Shown in pieces: positions 34,296 through 43,343 of a stretch of 64,000 bases of DNA. Below the pieces are notes generated by a model. The model had not been told where the DNA came from and made no database searches. It saw only the letters and a program-made list of their open reading frames with translations. This DNA is from Fictibacillus solisalsi. GTDB taxonomy: Bacteria > Bacillota > Bacilli > Bacillales > Fictibacillaceae. Numbering within the stretch: the stretch's first letter is position 1; each line of letters starts with the position of its first letter. The stretch spans positions 2,129,057 through 2,193,056 of the forward strand of contig NZ_FNHW01000001.1 in the NCBI RefSeq assembly GCF_900103485.1. Direction: 5' to 3'. Both the position numbers and the translations under genes were made by a program.

Positions 34296-34502
34296 ATGGA
34301 TATTGATATCCGTAAGGCAGTTCTTGCCAATGTTTCCGGCAACAATAAAGAGCAGCTCGAAAGCACGATTGTGGATGCCATCCAGAGTGGTGAAGAAAAA
34401 ATGCTGCCTGGGCTTGGCGTATTATTCGAAGTTATCTGGAAAGAATCGGACAACCAGAAAAAAGAAGAGATGCTGTCCACGCTATCAAGCGGCTTAAAAT
34501 AA
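34296..34502 (+). CDS. sspI: Small acid-soluble spore protein SspI
   Basis: Minor forespore protein. The 68-aa product has the nearly invariant core [19 protein letters not shown] followed by [10 protein letters not shown], as in B. subtilis SspI (71 aa). I chose the ATG at 34296, with GAGGTGAT 7 nt upstream; a GTG at 34287 overlaps the ribosome-binding site. I could not find a convincing sigma G promoter in the 130 nt upstream. Its terminator is shared with the convergent dUTPase gene. Confidence 0.95.
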   Translation: MDIDIRKAVLANVSGNNKEQLESTIVDAIQSGEEKMLPGLGVLFEVIWKESDNQKKEEMLSTLSSGLK

Positions 34503-34538
34503 ACAACATCCCGGGAAACTTCCCGGGATGTTGTTTTT
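34502..34538. terminator. Bidirectional terminator between sspI and the dUTPase gene
   Basis: AACAACATCCCGGGAA/TTCCCGGGATGTTGTT stem, T run on the plus side, A run on the minus side. Confidence 0.9.
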
Positions 34539-35022
34539 AATAGCCCTCATCCTGCCGTTGATGGTTAATTTGGTTTTTTTCCTTGTACCCTTCAATAATG
34601 GTTTCTTCCGAAAAACCAAGCATATCTCCCAGCCCGATGAATTCTGAAAAAAGCGTCCGGAACAACGAGATATCTTTTTCCCCCTGAAGCTCTCCAATGC
34701 GCTGATAGAGTGACAAAAACTGATCGGTGAGATTTTCCCGTTGAAGGGATTCATCATCTTCTATATCCTTTATGCCAAGATCAAGGCCGACCGAAAGAAG
34801 GAAATGAAGCCCGTCGACATACTCCTCGAGAATCACTTCATAGGAAGAGGGAGGCTTTAAACTCCAGTACTTAAAACAACGCGTTTCGTTTGCCAGCTCC
34901 CCCAGTTCAACTAGCAGAGCCAGCAGCCGTTTTTCGTAAAGATCCTCATTATGTAACTGATGCTCGTCCACAATTCGAGTATTCAGTATTTCCTGCATTT
35001 CAAATAGTTCTTTAAAACTCAC
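34537..35022 (-). CDS. Dimeric dUTP diphosphatase (all-alpha NTP pyrophosphatase)
   Basis: Hydrolyses dUTP to dUMP and pyrophosphate, keeping uracil out of DNA. The 161-aa all-helical protein shows the metal-binding pattern of the dUTPase_2/MazG-like superfamily: LLVELGELANETRCFKYW (ExxE) and then ILEEYVDGLHFLLSVGLDLG (ExxxD). The start is GTG at 35020-35022 with GGAGGGGATC 3-8 nt upstream. Homologues occur in phages and in many Bacillaceae chromosomes. No neighbouring gene suggests a pathway. Confidence 0.85.
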   Translation of the reverse strand: MSFKELFEMQEILNTRIVDEHQLHNEDLYEKRLLALLVELGELANETRCFKYWSLKPPSSYEVILEEYVDGLHFLLSVGLDLGIKDIEDDESLQRENLTDQFLSLYQRIGELQGEKDISLFRTLFSEFIGLGDMLGFSEETIIEGYKEKNQINHQRQDEGY

Positions 35023-35085
35023 TTGATCCCCTCCTATCGACCCATTATAGCAATCGTTCAGGCGAAATCACAAGGAGGAAGAATA

Positions 35086-35107
35086 CCCGGCAGCCATGCC
35101 TGCCGGG
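35086..35107 (-). terminator. Possible terminator after ytxB
   Basis: CCCGGCAG/CTGCCGGG hairpin followed by TATTCTTCC, a weak T tract, in the 100-nt gap between ytxB and the dUTPase gene. Confidence 0.5.
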
Positions 35108-35122
35108 ACTCAAGCCTCTCCA

Positions 35123-35713
35123 TTATGCGCTTTTGGCATTTGATTTTTCTTTTTCAAAAAACTCTTCCCATTTCATTACCCATTCTTTTTTTCGGAGAAG
35201 ATGGAATAAAACGAACATCACAGCGGCAATTCCAATGCCCCATACAACAGAAATTTTAAAAATGTAATGCCCAAAGGTGGAATACATAAAAGCGAGAGGT
35301 ACATTGGACACCGCACTTGCTTTTGTATACTCTTTAAAGCTCTTTGTTATTTCCAGAATCAACAGGGACAGCAGCTGAAAGTGAATAAAAGGGACGAGTT
35401 TCAAAATAGCGATCTGTCCAACCGAAAACGGCATGCGTTTTCCCACAACCTTGCGCTTGATCTTTAAGAACCGGTTTAGCGTATTCGGCATTTTTTTCAG
35501 AAGGCCATAAAACAGCACACTGGACAAGGTAATGCCGATGATGGAATACAGTGTTCCGTATACGGAACCAAACAGAACACCACCTGCCATACAGATCAAA
35601 CCCACTGGAAGAAAAAGAAATTGTCTCATCAGATGAAGAAGAATAAAAAAGAGCGGAGCAAAAATACCGGCAAACTTCAAGATATCCAGAATCTCTGTGA
35701 GCTCATGCTGCAT
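35123..35713 (-). CDS. ytxB: TVP38/TMEM64 (DedA/VTT-like) membrane protein
   Basis: Integral membrane protein with the SNARE-associated/VTT fold. In 196 aa I see about five to six hydrophobic segments and the conserved family motif around FLPVGLICMAGGVLFGSVYG, plus RMPFSVGQIAILKLVPFIHF. Members are linked to lipid scrambling or transport, but the role of YtxB is not established. I chose the ATG at 35711-35713 with GGAGGG 8 nt upstream instead of one at 35746. It carries a cytoplasmic-looking basic/acidic tail (RKKEWVMKWEEFFEKEKS). Confidence 0.85.
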   Translation of the reverse strand: MQHELTEILDILKFAGIFAPLFFILLHLMRQFLFLPVGLICMAGGVLFGSVYGTLYSIIGITLSSVLFYGLLKKMPNTLNRFLKIKRKVVGKRMPFSVGQIAILKLVPFIHFQLLSLLILEITKSFKEYTKASAVSNVPLAFMYSTFGHYIFKISVVWGIGIAAVMFVLFHLLRKKEWVMKWEEFFEKEKSNAKSA

Positions 35714-35872
35714 GATCCAACCCTCCTTATCGCCATCATATGACATAAGACGAGCTGTTATTCTTCGGAATTACAGGGACCATGAATATTTCGATTTGGT
35801 TTATGACAGGTTAACAATAGAAAAGATGGATTTCTTTAACAGATGAGCTGATGAATGAGGAGTGGATAAATA

Positions 35873-37219
35873 ATGGATACGGTTGTACTTGCCCGGGCTT
35901 TCTTTGGAACCTCCCTGGCCTTTCACATTATATTTGCAACGCTCGGCGTGGGGATTCCTTTAATGATTGTCATCGCTGAAATTCTTCACCAAGTAAAAAA
36001 CGACAATGATTATGCCATTATGGCCAAACGCTGGACAAAGGCTTTCGCTGTATTGCTTGGTGTCGCCATTCCATCCGGAACCATCGTAGGTGTCCAACTG
36101 TCATTATTGTGGCCGGGCTTCATGGAAATTGTGGGAAAAGTCATCTCCCTCCCGTTTCAGATCGAACTGTTTGCCTTTTTCATTGAAGCACTGTTCATGT
36201 CGATTTACGTCTATGCCGCTGACCGCTTGCCCAAATTCTTTCGCATCATTTCTGTCATTCTCGTTGCGTTTGGCGCTGTAGCTTCAGCCATTTTAATCAC
36301 GGCCGTCAACACCTGGATGAATACACCGGATGGATTTAAAATCACCAAGGACGGGACCATATTTGATGTAAATCCCTGGGATGCATTTTTTAATCCAAGC
36401 TTCATTTCTTCCGCTTTTCACGTATCGGTGACGGCCTATATGACAGGCGCATTTGCCGTGGCGTCGGTCGGAGCCTATAGGCTTTTGAGAGGAAAGTTAT
36501 CAAAAAATGAATCCATGTACCATAAAAAAGGCTTCTTGCTGGCAATGATCGTGGGATTGGTGTTTTCTCTGATTTCCAGCTTTTCCGGGCATCACTCCGC
36601 GCAAATTTTACACGAGCACTCACCCGAAAAACTGGCTGCGGCAGAAGGATTATTTGAAACCCAGCGGTATGCCCCTCTTTCGATCGGTGGATTTACAGAT
36701 CCAAAAACAGAGGAAGTCAAATATGGAATCGAAATCCCCTGGATGCTGAGCTGGCTTGCAGCGGGAAAATTTGATACGAAAGTAAAAGGGCTATATGAAT
36801 TCCCTAGGGAAACCTGGCCGCCATTTTATGTACATACCCTGTTCAATGTCATGGTGGGAATTGGTTTTCTATTGCTTGGATTGGCTGCTGTTGCCTTATT
36901 TTTCTGGTGGTATTACAGCAAAAGAAAGATGAGGCCATATCCGAGATGGCTTTTGTTCCTTTTAATTTTCTCAGGTCCGATGTCCATGCTCGGCATTGAA
37001 TTTGGGTGGATCTTCAGTTGCAGCGGCAGGCAGCCATGGACCATCTACAGGGTGCAGACGACCGCTGAAGCCGCCACTCAATCCCAAAACCTGGCCCCGC
37101 TTTTTTTATTGTTTATTGGGCTCTATGTGATGCTCGGCGTACTGACTATACTGATTCTTACAAGTTATTTCAAACGGAATCCTGTTTCTAAGGAATTTGA
37201 AAAATACTCCGGCTATTAA
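35873..37219 (+). CDS. cydA: Cytochrome bd-type oxidase subunit I (YthA-like)
   Basis: Membrane quinol oxidase subunit. The 448-aa protein has about nine transmembrane helices. I see His18 (SLAFHIIF), Glu98 and Glu105 (FQIELFAFFIEALF), His183 (SAFHVSV) and Met327 (FNVMVGIG), the expected haem-ligand positions. The Q-loop is short, as in the CIO/YthA type, and the length is below E. coli CydA (522 aa). At the GRQPW motif the sequence is GWIFSCSGRQPW; E. coli, as I remember it, has Glu where this has Cys383. GAGGAG lies 9 nt upstream of the ATG. It is followed 20 nt later by cydB. Since B. subtilis also has a cydABCD set, the name ythA may be more exact. Confidence 0.9.
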   Translation: MDTVVLARAFFGTSLAFHIIFATLGVGIPLMIVIAEILHQVKNDNDYAIMAKRWTKAFAVLLGVAIPSGTIVGVQLSLLWPGFMEIVGKVISLPFQIELFAFFIEALFMSIYVYAADRLPKFFRIISVILVAFGAVASAILITAVNTWMNTPDGFKITKDGTIFDVNPWDAFFNPSFISSAFHVSVTAYMTGAFAVASVGAYRLLRGKLSKNESMYHKKGFLLAMIVGLVFSLISSFSGHHSAQILHEHSPEKLAAAEGLFETQRYAPLSIGGFTDPKTEEVKYGIEIPWMLSWLAAGKFDTKVKGLYEFPRETWPPFYVHTLFNVMVGIGFLLLGLAAVALFFWWYYSKRKMRPYPRWLLFLLIFSGPMSMLGIEFGWIFSCSGRQPWTIYRVQTTAEAATQSQNLAPLFLLFIGLYVMLGVLTILILTSYFKRNPVSKEFEKYSGY

Positions 37220-37239
37220 CCGAAGAAAGAGGGATCACT

Positions 37240-38265
37240 ATGAACGAAGAAGTCATTGCCATCCTCGTATTATGGACCTTTATATTCATCTACAGCATCT
37301 TCGGGTCCATCGATTTTGGAGCAGGTTTTTGGGCCATGGTTTATCATGAGCACCGTACATCAGCGGGGAAAATCGCCAACCGGTTTCTTTCTCCGACATG
37401 GGAACTTACAAATGTGTTTCTCGTTTTGCTTGTTGTGGCCTTTGTCGGCTTTTTTCCAAAAGGAGCATTTACGTTAGGAACCGTGCTTCTTATTCCTGTC
37501 TCGCTGATCTTGTTTTTGCTGGCGGTCCGCAGCGCATTCATGGTGTTTTCCTATTCGGTGCAAGGCTATCGAAAAACCATGTTCTTTATCTCGGGGATCT
37601 GCGGTGTCTTAATACCTGCACTACTGATTACGGTACTCCCCGTCAGCCAGGGTGGATTTATTTCAGGATTTAACGGCAGAGATGTCCTCCTGATCGGGAA
37701 GCTGTTTACCAGTCCATCCCTTTATATGTATATTTTATTTGGGTTAACCTCTGAATTGTTTCTCTCCTCTCTTTTCCTTGCTGACTATTCCAAGGTATCT
37801 AAGCAAGAAGGAGCGTACAGGCTATACAGAGGAAATGCACTGCTGCTCGGACCCTTGACGCTTATTGCCGCCGTAGTTACTTTAATGTTCTTACAGCCGG
37901 AAGCCAACTGGCTGATTGACAATTTGTACGACCAGCGTATGTGGTTTATTTTGTCTTTCCTTGCCTTTCTCGTTGGCTACACTTCCTTGTGGATGAGAAA
38001 CAGTGACATGGATACTGCCGGAAAACCGAGGCTTGCACTTCTGGCCATCGTAGCACAGTACGGTTTTGCAAGCTATGGCTATGGCATGGCACACCTGCCC
38101 TATATCGTCTATCCCGGCCTTACGATTTATGATGCCTTTACAGCAAAGGAAACCTTCTACTCACTTATGATTATGTATGCTGTGGGTCTTGCCATCCTTA
38201 CACCAGGCTTCTATGTGTTCTGGAGATTGTTCTTAAAGGACAAGCGCTACCTCCAGCAGGAGTAG
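37240..38265 (+). CDS. cydB: Cytochrome bd-type oxidase subunit II (YthB-like)
   Basis: Second subunit of the oxidase, 341 aa, with about eight to nine hydrophobic segments. It shows the family N-terminus WTFIFIYSIFGSIDFGAGFW and PTWELTNVFLVLL, and the later YGFASYGYGMAHLPYIVYP. The ATG has AAAGAGGG upstream. No cydC/cydD assembly ABC genes follow: the next gene is convergent ysdA, whose stop is 5 nt away. Confidence 0.9.
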   Translation: MNEEVIAILVLWTFIFIYSIFGSIDFGAGFWAMVYHEHRTSAGKIANRFLSPTWELTNVFLVLLVVAFVGFFPKGAFTLGTVLLIPVSLILFLLAVRSAFMVFSYSVQGYRKTMFFISGICGVLIPALLITVLPVSQGGFISGFNGRDVLLIGKLFTSPSLYMYILFGLTSELFLSSLFLADYSKVSKQEGAYRLYRGNALLLGPLTLIAAVVTLMFLQPEANWLIDNLYDQRMWFILSFLAFLVGYTSLWMRNSDMDTAGKPRLALLAIVAQYGFASYGYGMAHLPYIVYPGLTIYDAFTAKETFYSLMIMYAVGLAILTPGFYVFWRLFLKDKRYLQQE

Positions 38266-38270
38266 CGCTC

Positions 38271-38528
38271 TTATCCGATTAAATATCTTGCCACGATAAA
38301 TACGTCAGCCAGCACGAGCAGCGGGACACCGATCTGAAAGCTCGTGTGTTTTGTTTTATGGCGAAACTGAATCATGCCTGCCCAGATGCCTGCAGCACCG
38401 CCGATGATGGCAAACAGCCACAGCCGCTTTTCCGGAGTGCGCCACTTCCTCGCTTTTGCGGCCTCTTTATCATGATGCATCAGCCAAAAAGCGAACACAT
38501 TGACTACTACCAAGTAAATATAAATCAT
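38271..38528 (-). CDS. ysdA: DUF1294 membrane protein YsdA
   Basis: 85-aa protein with an N-terminal helix, a charged central part (HHDKEAAKARKWRTPEKRLW) and two further hydrophobic segments, GGAAGIWAGMIQFRHKTKH being the DUF1294 signature. Function unknown. In B. subtilis it also lies directly downstream of rplT; here it is downstream of the rplT terminator. Confidence 0.9.
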   Translation of the reverse strand: MIYIYLVVVNVFAFWLMHHDKEAAKARKWRTPEKRLWLFAIIGGAAGIWAGMIQFRHKTKHTSFQIGVPLLVLADVFIVARYLIG

Positions 38529-38551
38529 GGAATAATCCTTTCTTTTACAGC

Positions 38552-38584
38552 AAAAGCCATTTTCTAGTTTAGAAAATGGCTTTT
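38552..38584 (-). terminator. Terminator of infC-rpmI-rplT
   Basis: AAAAGCCATTTTCTA/TAGAAAATGGCTTTT stem just after rplT; the second arm ends in TTTT on the minus strand. Confidence 0.88.
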
Positions 38585-38595
38585 GGGTGCTTAAC

Positions 38596-38955
38596 TTATG
38601 CGTTTAGGCTGTTTTTTGCTTTAGAAGCAAGTTCAGCGAATGCTTTTTCGTCTGTAACTGCGATTTCTGCAAGCATTTTACGGTTAATGTCGATGCCTGC
38701 AACTTTAAGACCGTGCATTAAACGGCTGTAAGAAAGACCGTTTGTGCGAGCTGCTGCATTGATACGAGTGATCCAAAGTTTACGGAAATCACGTTTCTTT
38801 TGACGACGGTCGCGGTATGCATACATAAGAGATTTGAAAACTTGCTGTTGAGCAACTTTAAATAACTTATGTTTGGATCCGAAATAACCTTTAGCTAATT
38901 TTAATACTTTTTTACGACGACGACGTGACACATAGCCACCTTTTACTCTTGGCAT
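38596..38955 (-). CDS. rplT: 50S ribosomal protein L20
   Basis: Early 50S assembly protein and, in Bacillus, repressor of its own operon through the infC leader. The 119-aa protein is complete, beginning [19 protein letters not shown] and containing [20 protein letters not shown]. It is the third gene of infC-rpmI-rplT, 33 nt after rpmI. Confidence 0.98.
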   Translation of the reverse strand: MPRVKGGYVSRRRRKKVLKLAKGYFGSKHKLFKVAQQQVFKSLMYAYRDRRQKKRDFRKLWITRINAAARTNGLSYSRLMHGLKVAGIDINRKMLAEIAVTDEKAFAELASKAKNSLNA

Positions 38956-38988
38956 TTTAAAACCCTCCTAGATATATACGATCAGTTA

Positions 38989-39192
38989 TTATTTTTTCTT
39001 GTAAGTCAATAGTGTACGGATACGTTTGTAGTCTCCGCTTGTAACAATCTTTGCTTTACGAAGCTTACGCTTTGCTTTTGTAGATTTGTTAGCGAACAAG
39101 TGGCTTGTATACGCGCGTGCACGCTTAAGTTTACCTGTTCCAGTCTTTCTGAAGCGCTTTGCAGCACCTTTATGTGTTTTCATTTTAGGCAT
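38989..39192 (-). CDS. rpmI: 50S ribosomal protein L35
   Basis: 67-aa basic ribosomal protein starting [20 protein letters not shown], the family signature. It lies between infC (25 nt) and rplT (33 nt). B. subtilis L35 is 66 aa. Confidence 0.98.
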   Translation of the reverse strand: MPKMKTHKGAAKRFRKTGTGKLKRARAYTSHLFANKSTKAKRKLRKAKIVTSGDYKRIRTLLTYKKK

Positions 39193-39217
39193 GATTGGAT
39201 TCCTCCCTGGTAAGTAA

Positions 39218-39733
39218 TTATTTTTCGGTAGTTGGTGCTAAAATGAGGAACATGCTTCGGCCTTCCATTTTAGGTCGGACTTCAATCGTAGCAACGTCTT
39301 CACATTCTTTAGCAAGTTTTTCAAGCACAGTTTTACCGATTTGGGAATGCGTGATCGCACGGCCCCTGAAACGAATGCTTGCCTTCACTTTGTCGCCTTT
39401 TTCAAGGAACTTACGCGCATTTTTCAGCTTCGTATTAAAATCGTGTTCCTCAATGGTCGGGCTCAAGCGAATCTCTTTGGTTGTAACAATCTTTTGATTC
39501 TTACGGGCTTCTCTTTCTTTCTTTTGCTGTTCAAACTTAAACTTGCCATAGTCCATGATACGGCAAACAGGCGGTTTGGCGTTCGGAGCAACAAGCACAA
39601 GATCAAGATTAGCGTTTGCCGCAATATCAAGAGCTTCATGACGTGTTTTAATCCCTAGCTGGCTGCCATCAGCCCCGATAAGTCTTACTTCACGAGCACG
39701 GATGCCCTCATTGACAGACATGTCCTTACTAAT
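39218..39733 (-). CDS. infC: Translation initiation factor IF-3 (ATT start)
   Basis: IF-3 binds the 30S subunit and checks the initiator codon. The protein has the N domain ([10 protein letters not shown]-like start, [20 protein letters not shown] with [10 protein letters not shown]) and the C domain ([32 protein letters not shown]). I chose the ATT at 39731-39733, because GGAGGTGA lies 6 nt upstream and infC genes commonly use ATT for autoregulation. The product is 171 aa. An ATG four codons downstream has only AAGGA abutting it. Confidence 0.95.
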   Translation of the reverse strand: MSKDMSVNEGIRAREVRLIGADGSQLGIKTRHEALDIAANANLDLVLVAPNAKPPVCRIMDYGKFKFEQQKKEREARKNQKIVTTKEIRLSPTIEEHDFNTKLKNARKFLEKGDKVKASIRFRGRAITHSQIGKTVLEKLAKECEDVATIEVRPKMEGRSMFLILAPTTEK

Positions 39734-39798
39734 AGTAAGTCACCTCCAAGAATTTATGTGAGTCAGTTCCACTCAGCATTTTGTAAACAAATAAAAAA

Positions 39799-39935
39799 GC
39801 GTCGGCGCATACTGCACCCACACTACCATAACATCATCTCTGAAAGTTCGGTTGACCAGCCAACTGCAATTTGCGTTGAACAGGTGAGAAGCGGGTGCTT
39901 CTGCTTTGATTCGAAACTCAACTATTTAATTACCT
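39799..39935 (-). promoter_or_regulatory. L20 leader / transcription attenuator of infC-rpmI-rplT
   Basis: On the minus strand the leader has AGAAGCACCCGCTTCTCACC and TGGTCAACC, typical of the Firmicute L20 leader, followed by a terminator with arms GTGTGGGTGCA/TGCGCCGACGC (39799-39823) and six T residues. L20 is known to bind such leaders and cause termination in B. subtilis. 65 nt separate the terminator from the infC start. Confidence 0.88.
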
Positions 39936-39940
39936 AAGTT

Positions 39941-39970
39941 AATATACCATTGACAAGCACCACTTGTCAA
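39941..39970 (-). promoter_or_regulatory. infC promoter with an embedded inverted repeat
   Basis: TTGACA (39965-39970), 18-bp spacer, TATATT (39941-39946). Within it, TTGACAAG-TGGTG-CTTGTCAA is a perfect 8-bp inverted repeat (39950-39970 span) that starts at the -35 hexamer. Confidence 0.7.
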
Positions 39971-40071
39971 CTGACGATCTTGTTTTTTAACAACAAAATT
40001 TATTCTACCGTATAACGGAGTGTTTGGCAAGGAAAACCTTTTAAAAAAATGCGTACTCCCTCTAAAGAAAA

Positions 40072-40098
40072 AAGAACTGCGAATAACTCGCAGTTCTT
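40072..40098 (-). terminator. Terminator of thrS
   Basis: AAGAACTGCGA/TCGCAGTTCTT stem followed by TTTTTTC on the minus strand, 8 nt after the thrS stop. Confidence 0.88.
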
Positions 40099-40105
40099 AA
40101 AAATG

Positions 40106-42037
40106 TCAGCCTCTTTTGTTCACTTGTGCCACGATGCTTTCTTTGAATGCTTCGAAAGCTACCGTTTCGGACTTTTGCTCTCCGTATTTACGCACGTTCA
40201 CGGTCTGATCGGAAATCTCCTGATCGCCGAGTACGAGCATGTACGGGATTTTCTGCATTTGGGCTTCACGGATTTTGTAGCCGAGTTTCTCATCACGGTT
40301 ATCTACTTCCACACGGATGCCTTCTTCAAGGAGCTCTTCGCTCACCTTTTCCGCATACTCTTCATGTACTGAGGAAACTGGAATGATTTGAACCTGTACC
40401 GGAGCCAGCCATACTGGGAATGCTCCCTTGTATTCTTCAATCAGGAAGGCAACAAAACGTTCCATAGTGGATACAACACCACGGTGAATAACGACAGGAC
40501 GGTGATCTTTACCGTCACGGCCTTTATATGTCAAGTCAAAACGCTCAGGCAAGTGGAAATCGAGCTGTACAGTGGAAAGCGTTTCGTCTTTTCCAAGCGC
40601 TGTTTTCACCTGTACATCAAGTTTCGGGCCATAGAACGCCGCTTCCCCTTCCGCTTCGACATAATCAAGATTCATGTCTTCCATTGTTTCTTTGAGAAGC
40701 GCCTGGGCTTTTTCCCACATCTCATCATTGTCCACGTATTTTTCTTTGTCTTCTGGATCACGGTAGGACAGACGGAATTTGTAATCAGTAATGCCAAAAT
40801 CCTTGTATACTCGCTGAATCAGTTTTACCACACGGATGAACTCATCCTTCAATTGATCCGGGCGGGCAAAGATATGAGCATCGTTCAGCGTCATGGAACG
40901 AACACGCTGAAGGCCGGCCAATGCTCCTGACATTTCATGACGGTGCATGGTTCCGAGTTCTGCGATACGAATCGGGAGATCACGGTAGCTGTGCATGCTG
41001 TTCTTAAACACCATCATATGGTGCGGGCAGTTCATGGGACGAAGCACAAGTTGTTCGTTATCCATTTCAATCGCAGGATACATATCTTCCTGATAATGAT
41101 CCCAGTGGCCTGAAGTTTTATAAAGCTCTACACTTCCAAGGTGAGGAGTGTACACATGGTCATAACCCAGCTTTACTTCAGTGTCCACAATATAGCGCTC
41201 GATGATGCGGCGAATGGTTGCTCCCTTAGGCAGCCATACTGGAAGACCTTGTCCGATTTTTTGAGAAATCGTAAAGAGATCCAGCTCTTTCCCGAGCTTC
41301 CTGTGATCCCGCTCTTTCGCTTCCTGAAGATAAACCAGATGCTGATCGAGTTCTTTTTGAGTTAAAAATGCCGCGCCATAAATACGCTGAAGCATTTGAT
41401 TATTGCTGTCGCCACGCCAGTAGGCACCTGAAATGCTCATTAGCTTAAACGCCTTGATTTTTCCAGTGGACGGTACATGCGGTCCGCGGCAAAGATCAAA
41501 GAATTCACCCTGTTCATAAATGGTAATGACTGCATCTTCCGGCAAATCGCGGATCAGTTCCAGCTTCAGATGATCATCCAACTTTTCATAGATGGCCAGA
41601 GCTTCTTCTCTGCTGACTTCCTTTCGGACGATCGGAAGGTTTTCGCTGACGATCTTTTTCATTTCTTTTTCAATTTTTGGAAGGTCTTCCGGAGTTAAAG
41701 CTTCCGGCATATCGATGTCATAGTAAAATCCATTTTCGATCACAGGACCAATGCCGAGTTTCACGTCTTTGTACAGCCGTTTGATTGCCTGAGCCATCAA
41801 GTGGGCCGTGCTGTGCCTGGTCATTTCAAGTCCCTCAGGGGAATCCTGGGGAACGATTTCAATCGATGAATTCTCTTCTATCGGACGGGTAAAATCATAT
41901 AATACACCGTTTACTTTTCCTGCCACTGATTTTTTCTTCAGGCTCGAACTGATAGAGTCAGCCACTTGTTCTGAAGTGGTTCCGTTCGGATATTCACGAA
42001 CAGAACCATCTGGAAATGTCAGTTTAATATCTGCCAT
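40106..42037 (-). CDS. thrS: Threonyl-tRNA synthetase
   Basis: Charges tRNA-Thr. The 643-aa protein has the N-terminal TGS domain (1-60, [19 protein letters not shown]), the editing domain with [15 protein letters not shown] (Zn-type H-x3-H) and the class II core with [29 protein letters not shown] and [17 protein letters not shown], then the anticodon-binding domain. Length matches B. subtilis ThrS (643 aa). Controlled by the T-box upstream. Confidence 0.97.
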   Translation of the reverse strand: MADIKLTFPDGSVREYPNGTTSEQVADSISSSLKKKSVAGKVNGVLYDFTRPIEENSSIEIVPQDSPEGLEMTRHSTAHLMAQAIKRLYKDVKLGIGPVIENGFYYDIDMPEALTPEDLPKIEKEMKKIVSENLPIVRKEVSREEALAIYEKLDDHLKLELIRDLPEDAVITIYEQGEFFDLCRGPHVPSTGKIKAFKLMSISGAYWRGDSNNQMLQRIYGAAFLTQKELDQHLVYLQEAKERDHRKLGKELDLFTISQKIGQGLPVWLPKGATIRRIIERYIVDTEVKLGYDHVYTPHLGSVELYKTSGHWDHYQEDMYPAIEMDNEQLVLRPMNCPHHMMVFKNSMHSYRDLPIRIAELGTMHRHEMSGALAGLQRVRSMTLNDAHIFARPDQLKDEFIRVVKLIQRVYKDFGITDYKFRLSYRDPEDKEKYVDNDEMWEKAQALLKETMEDMNLDYVEAEGEAAFYGPKLDVQVKTALGKDETLSTVQLDFHLPERFDLTYKGRDGKDHRPVVIHRGVVSTMERFVAFLIEEYKGAFPVWLAPVQVQIIPVSSVHEEYAEKVSEELLEEGIRVEVDNRDEKLGYKIREAQMQKIPYMLVLGDQEISDQTVNVRKYGEQKSETVAFEAFKESIVAQVNKRG

Positions 42038-42094
42038 GGTTAATCTCTCCTTTTTTTACAATACAGTATGCACGCTAATGTTTAAATAAAATAC

Positions 42095-42356
42095 AAAAAA
42101 CACCCGTCCACAAAAAGGGACGAGTGTTGTACTCGTGGTTCCACCCTTGTTCCGCGGCAAATTATATGCGGCGGCACTCGGTCAAGATTTAACGGCTTTG
42201 GGCCGTCAGCGACTACTCCTGTTTTTCACCGCTGAAGTTCAAAGGGGGTACAACATTTTTCCGTGTTAGAATGCTTTCAGCCCTGGGCATTCCTCTCTAT
42301 AAACCGTAAAAAATATCACATGTCCTTATCTTTACTCATTTTGGTATCCAATTGAT
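42095..42356 (-). promoter_or_regulatory. T-box riboswitch of thrS (tRNA-Thr)
   Basis: T-box sequence GGGTGGAACCACGAG (42132-42146, minus strand) followed by terminator arms AACACTCGTCC/GGACGGGTGTT and six T residues (42095-42128). About 210 nt of leader precede it. I did not resolve the specifier triplet. Confidence 0.93.
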
Positions 42357-42362
42357 ACCTCC

Positions 42363-42391
42363 ATTATAGGCATGCAGCCCCTCAAAATCAA
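42363..42391 (-). promoter_or_regulatory. sigma A promoter of thrS
   Basis: TTGATT (42386-42391), 17-bp spacer, TATAAT (42363-42368). A small inverted repeat GGTATC-AATTG-GATACC covers the predicted start site (42343-42359). Confidence 0.85.
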
Positions 42392-42394
42392 GGG

Positions 42395-43234
42395 CTAACT
42401 TTGGCGGTTGATCCTGCCATAAAAGGCATGAAGCGGTTTTTTAACCAATCGTTCCTGGAAAATATTCTGCAAGGTATGTACCATGCCATGATTTTCCTCT
42501 TCCAGGTACAAATGAAGGATTTCCGGAGCAAGACCGATAATCGGCCCAAGGACTTCATCATCCAGGTCTAATTCCTGTGTCAGAACCAAGGCTCTTTCAT
42601 GCATTAGCTCCAGCATTTTTTTACTGTACAGCCGGTAATGATTATCATACAACTTAAATTCACCGTCATAAGCCACATGAACCTCATCCGTAAGATACGG
42701 CTGACTCGCCGCACATTTTCGCAGCTGTTCAACGAATGCCTGATAGTCGAGCTCCAGTTTGTATTCATCGATTGCACATTCCACATATACCTGAAGCAAC
42801 TCAAAATAATCCTTCAGCCGGAATTGTAAAAAAGAATCAAAAGTGAACGCCAGGTCTTTCTCTGACAGGATTTTTCTCCAGGCATCCTTCATATGGAACT
42901 CACAGGTATCCAACTCCCTGACAGCCGGCACATCTTCCCGCTCCTGTTCAATAAACTCCTTGACGATTGCTGCAATTTCCCTCTGCTCCTGCGTGTCGGT
43001 AAAATAAAAAAAATGCTCGATATAAAAAAGGATACGGGATTCCTCCACTTTTTTTCGGGTATATGCGGCCATAACATCTGCGGCACTTTCCAAATCATAT
43101 GTTGTGTCCAGCACCAAGGAGTGATTCCTGCATACTACAAAGGAAGGTTGAATGTTAAGTGTTTTCGCCATCTGCTGCAGTTCCTTTTGTAATTGGTAAC
43201 ACGTTCTTTGATCTGCAAAAATAAGTTCTGCCAA
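42395..43234 (-). CDS. ytxC: Putative sporulation protein YtxC
   Basis: YtxC-family protein of unknown function, 279 aa, conserved between thrS and dnaI in Bacillaceae. It has no membrane segment; its middle and C-terminal parts are acidic and helical (FDSFLQFRLKDYFELLQVYV, LDLDDEVLGPIIGLAPEI). I chose the TTG at 43232-43234, which follows GGGGAGGG and gives the B. subtilis length (281 aa); the ATG at 43369 would extend through the ABC permease terminator. Confidence 0.85.
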   Translation of the reverse strand: MAELIFADQRTCYQLQKELQQMAKTLNIQPSFVVCRNHSLVLDTTYDLESAADVMAAYTRKKVEESRILFYIEHFFYFTDTQEQREIAAIVKEFIEQEREDVPAVRELDTCEFHMKDAWRKILSEKDLAFTFDSFLQFRLKDYFELLQVYVECAIDEYKLELDYQAFVEQLRKCAASQPYLTDEVHVAYDGEFKLYDNHYRLYSKKMLELMHERALVLTQELDLDDEVLGPIIGLAPEILHLYLEEENHGMVHTLQNIFQERLVKKPLHAFYGRINRQS

Positions 43235-43313
43235 CCCTGTCCCTCCCCTAAACACTCGATGATACACTATATGGGACAACGTCGTGAAAAATGAGCTCTT
43301 TTCAAAGAATATT

Positions 43314-43338
43314 AAAAAACAGCAGGTTTCCCCTGCTG
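43314..43338 (-). terminator. Terminator of the ABC permease operon
   Basis: CAGCAGG-GGAAA-CCTGCTG hairpin followed by six T residues on the minus strand, 6 nt after the permease stop. Confidence 0.88.
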
Positions 43339-43343
43339 CCTTT

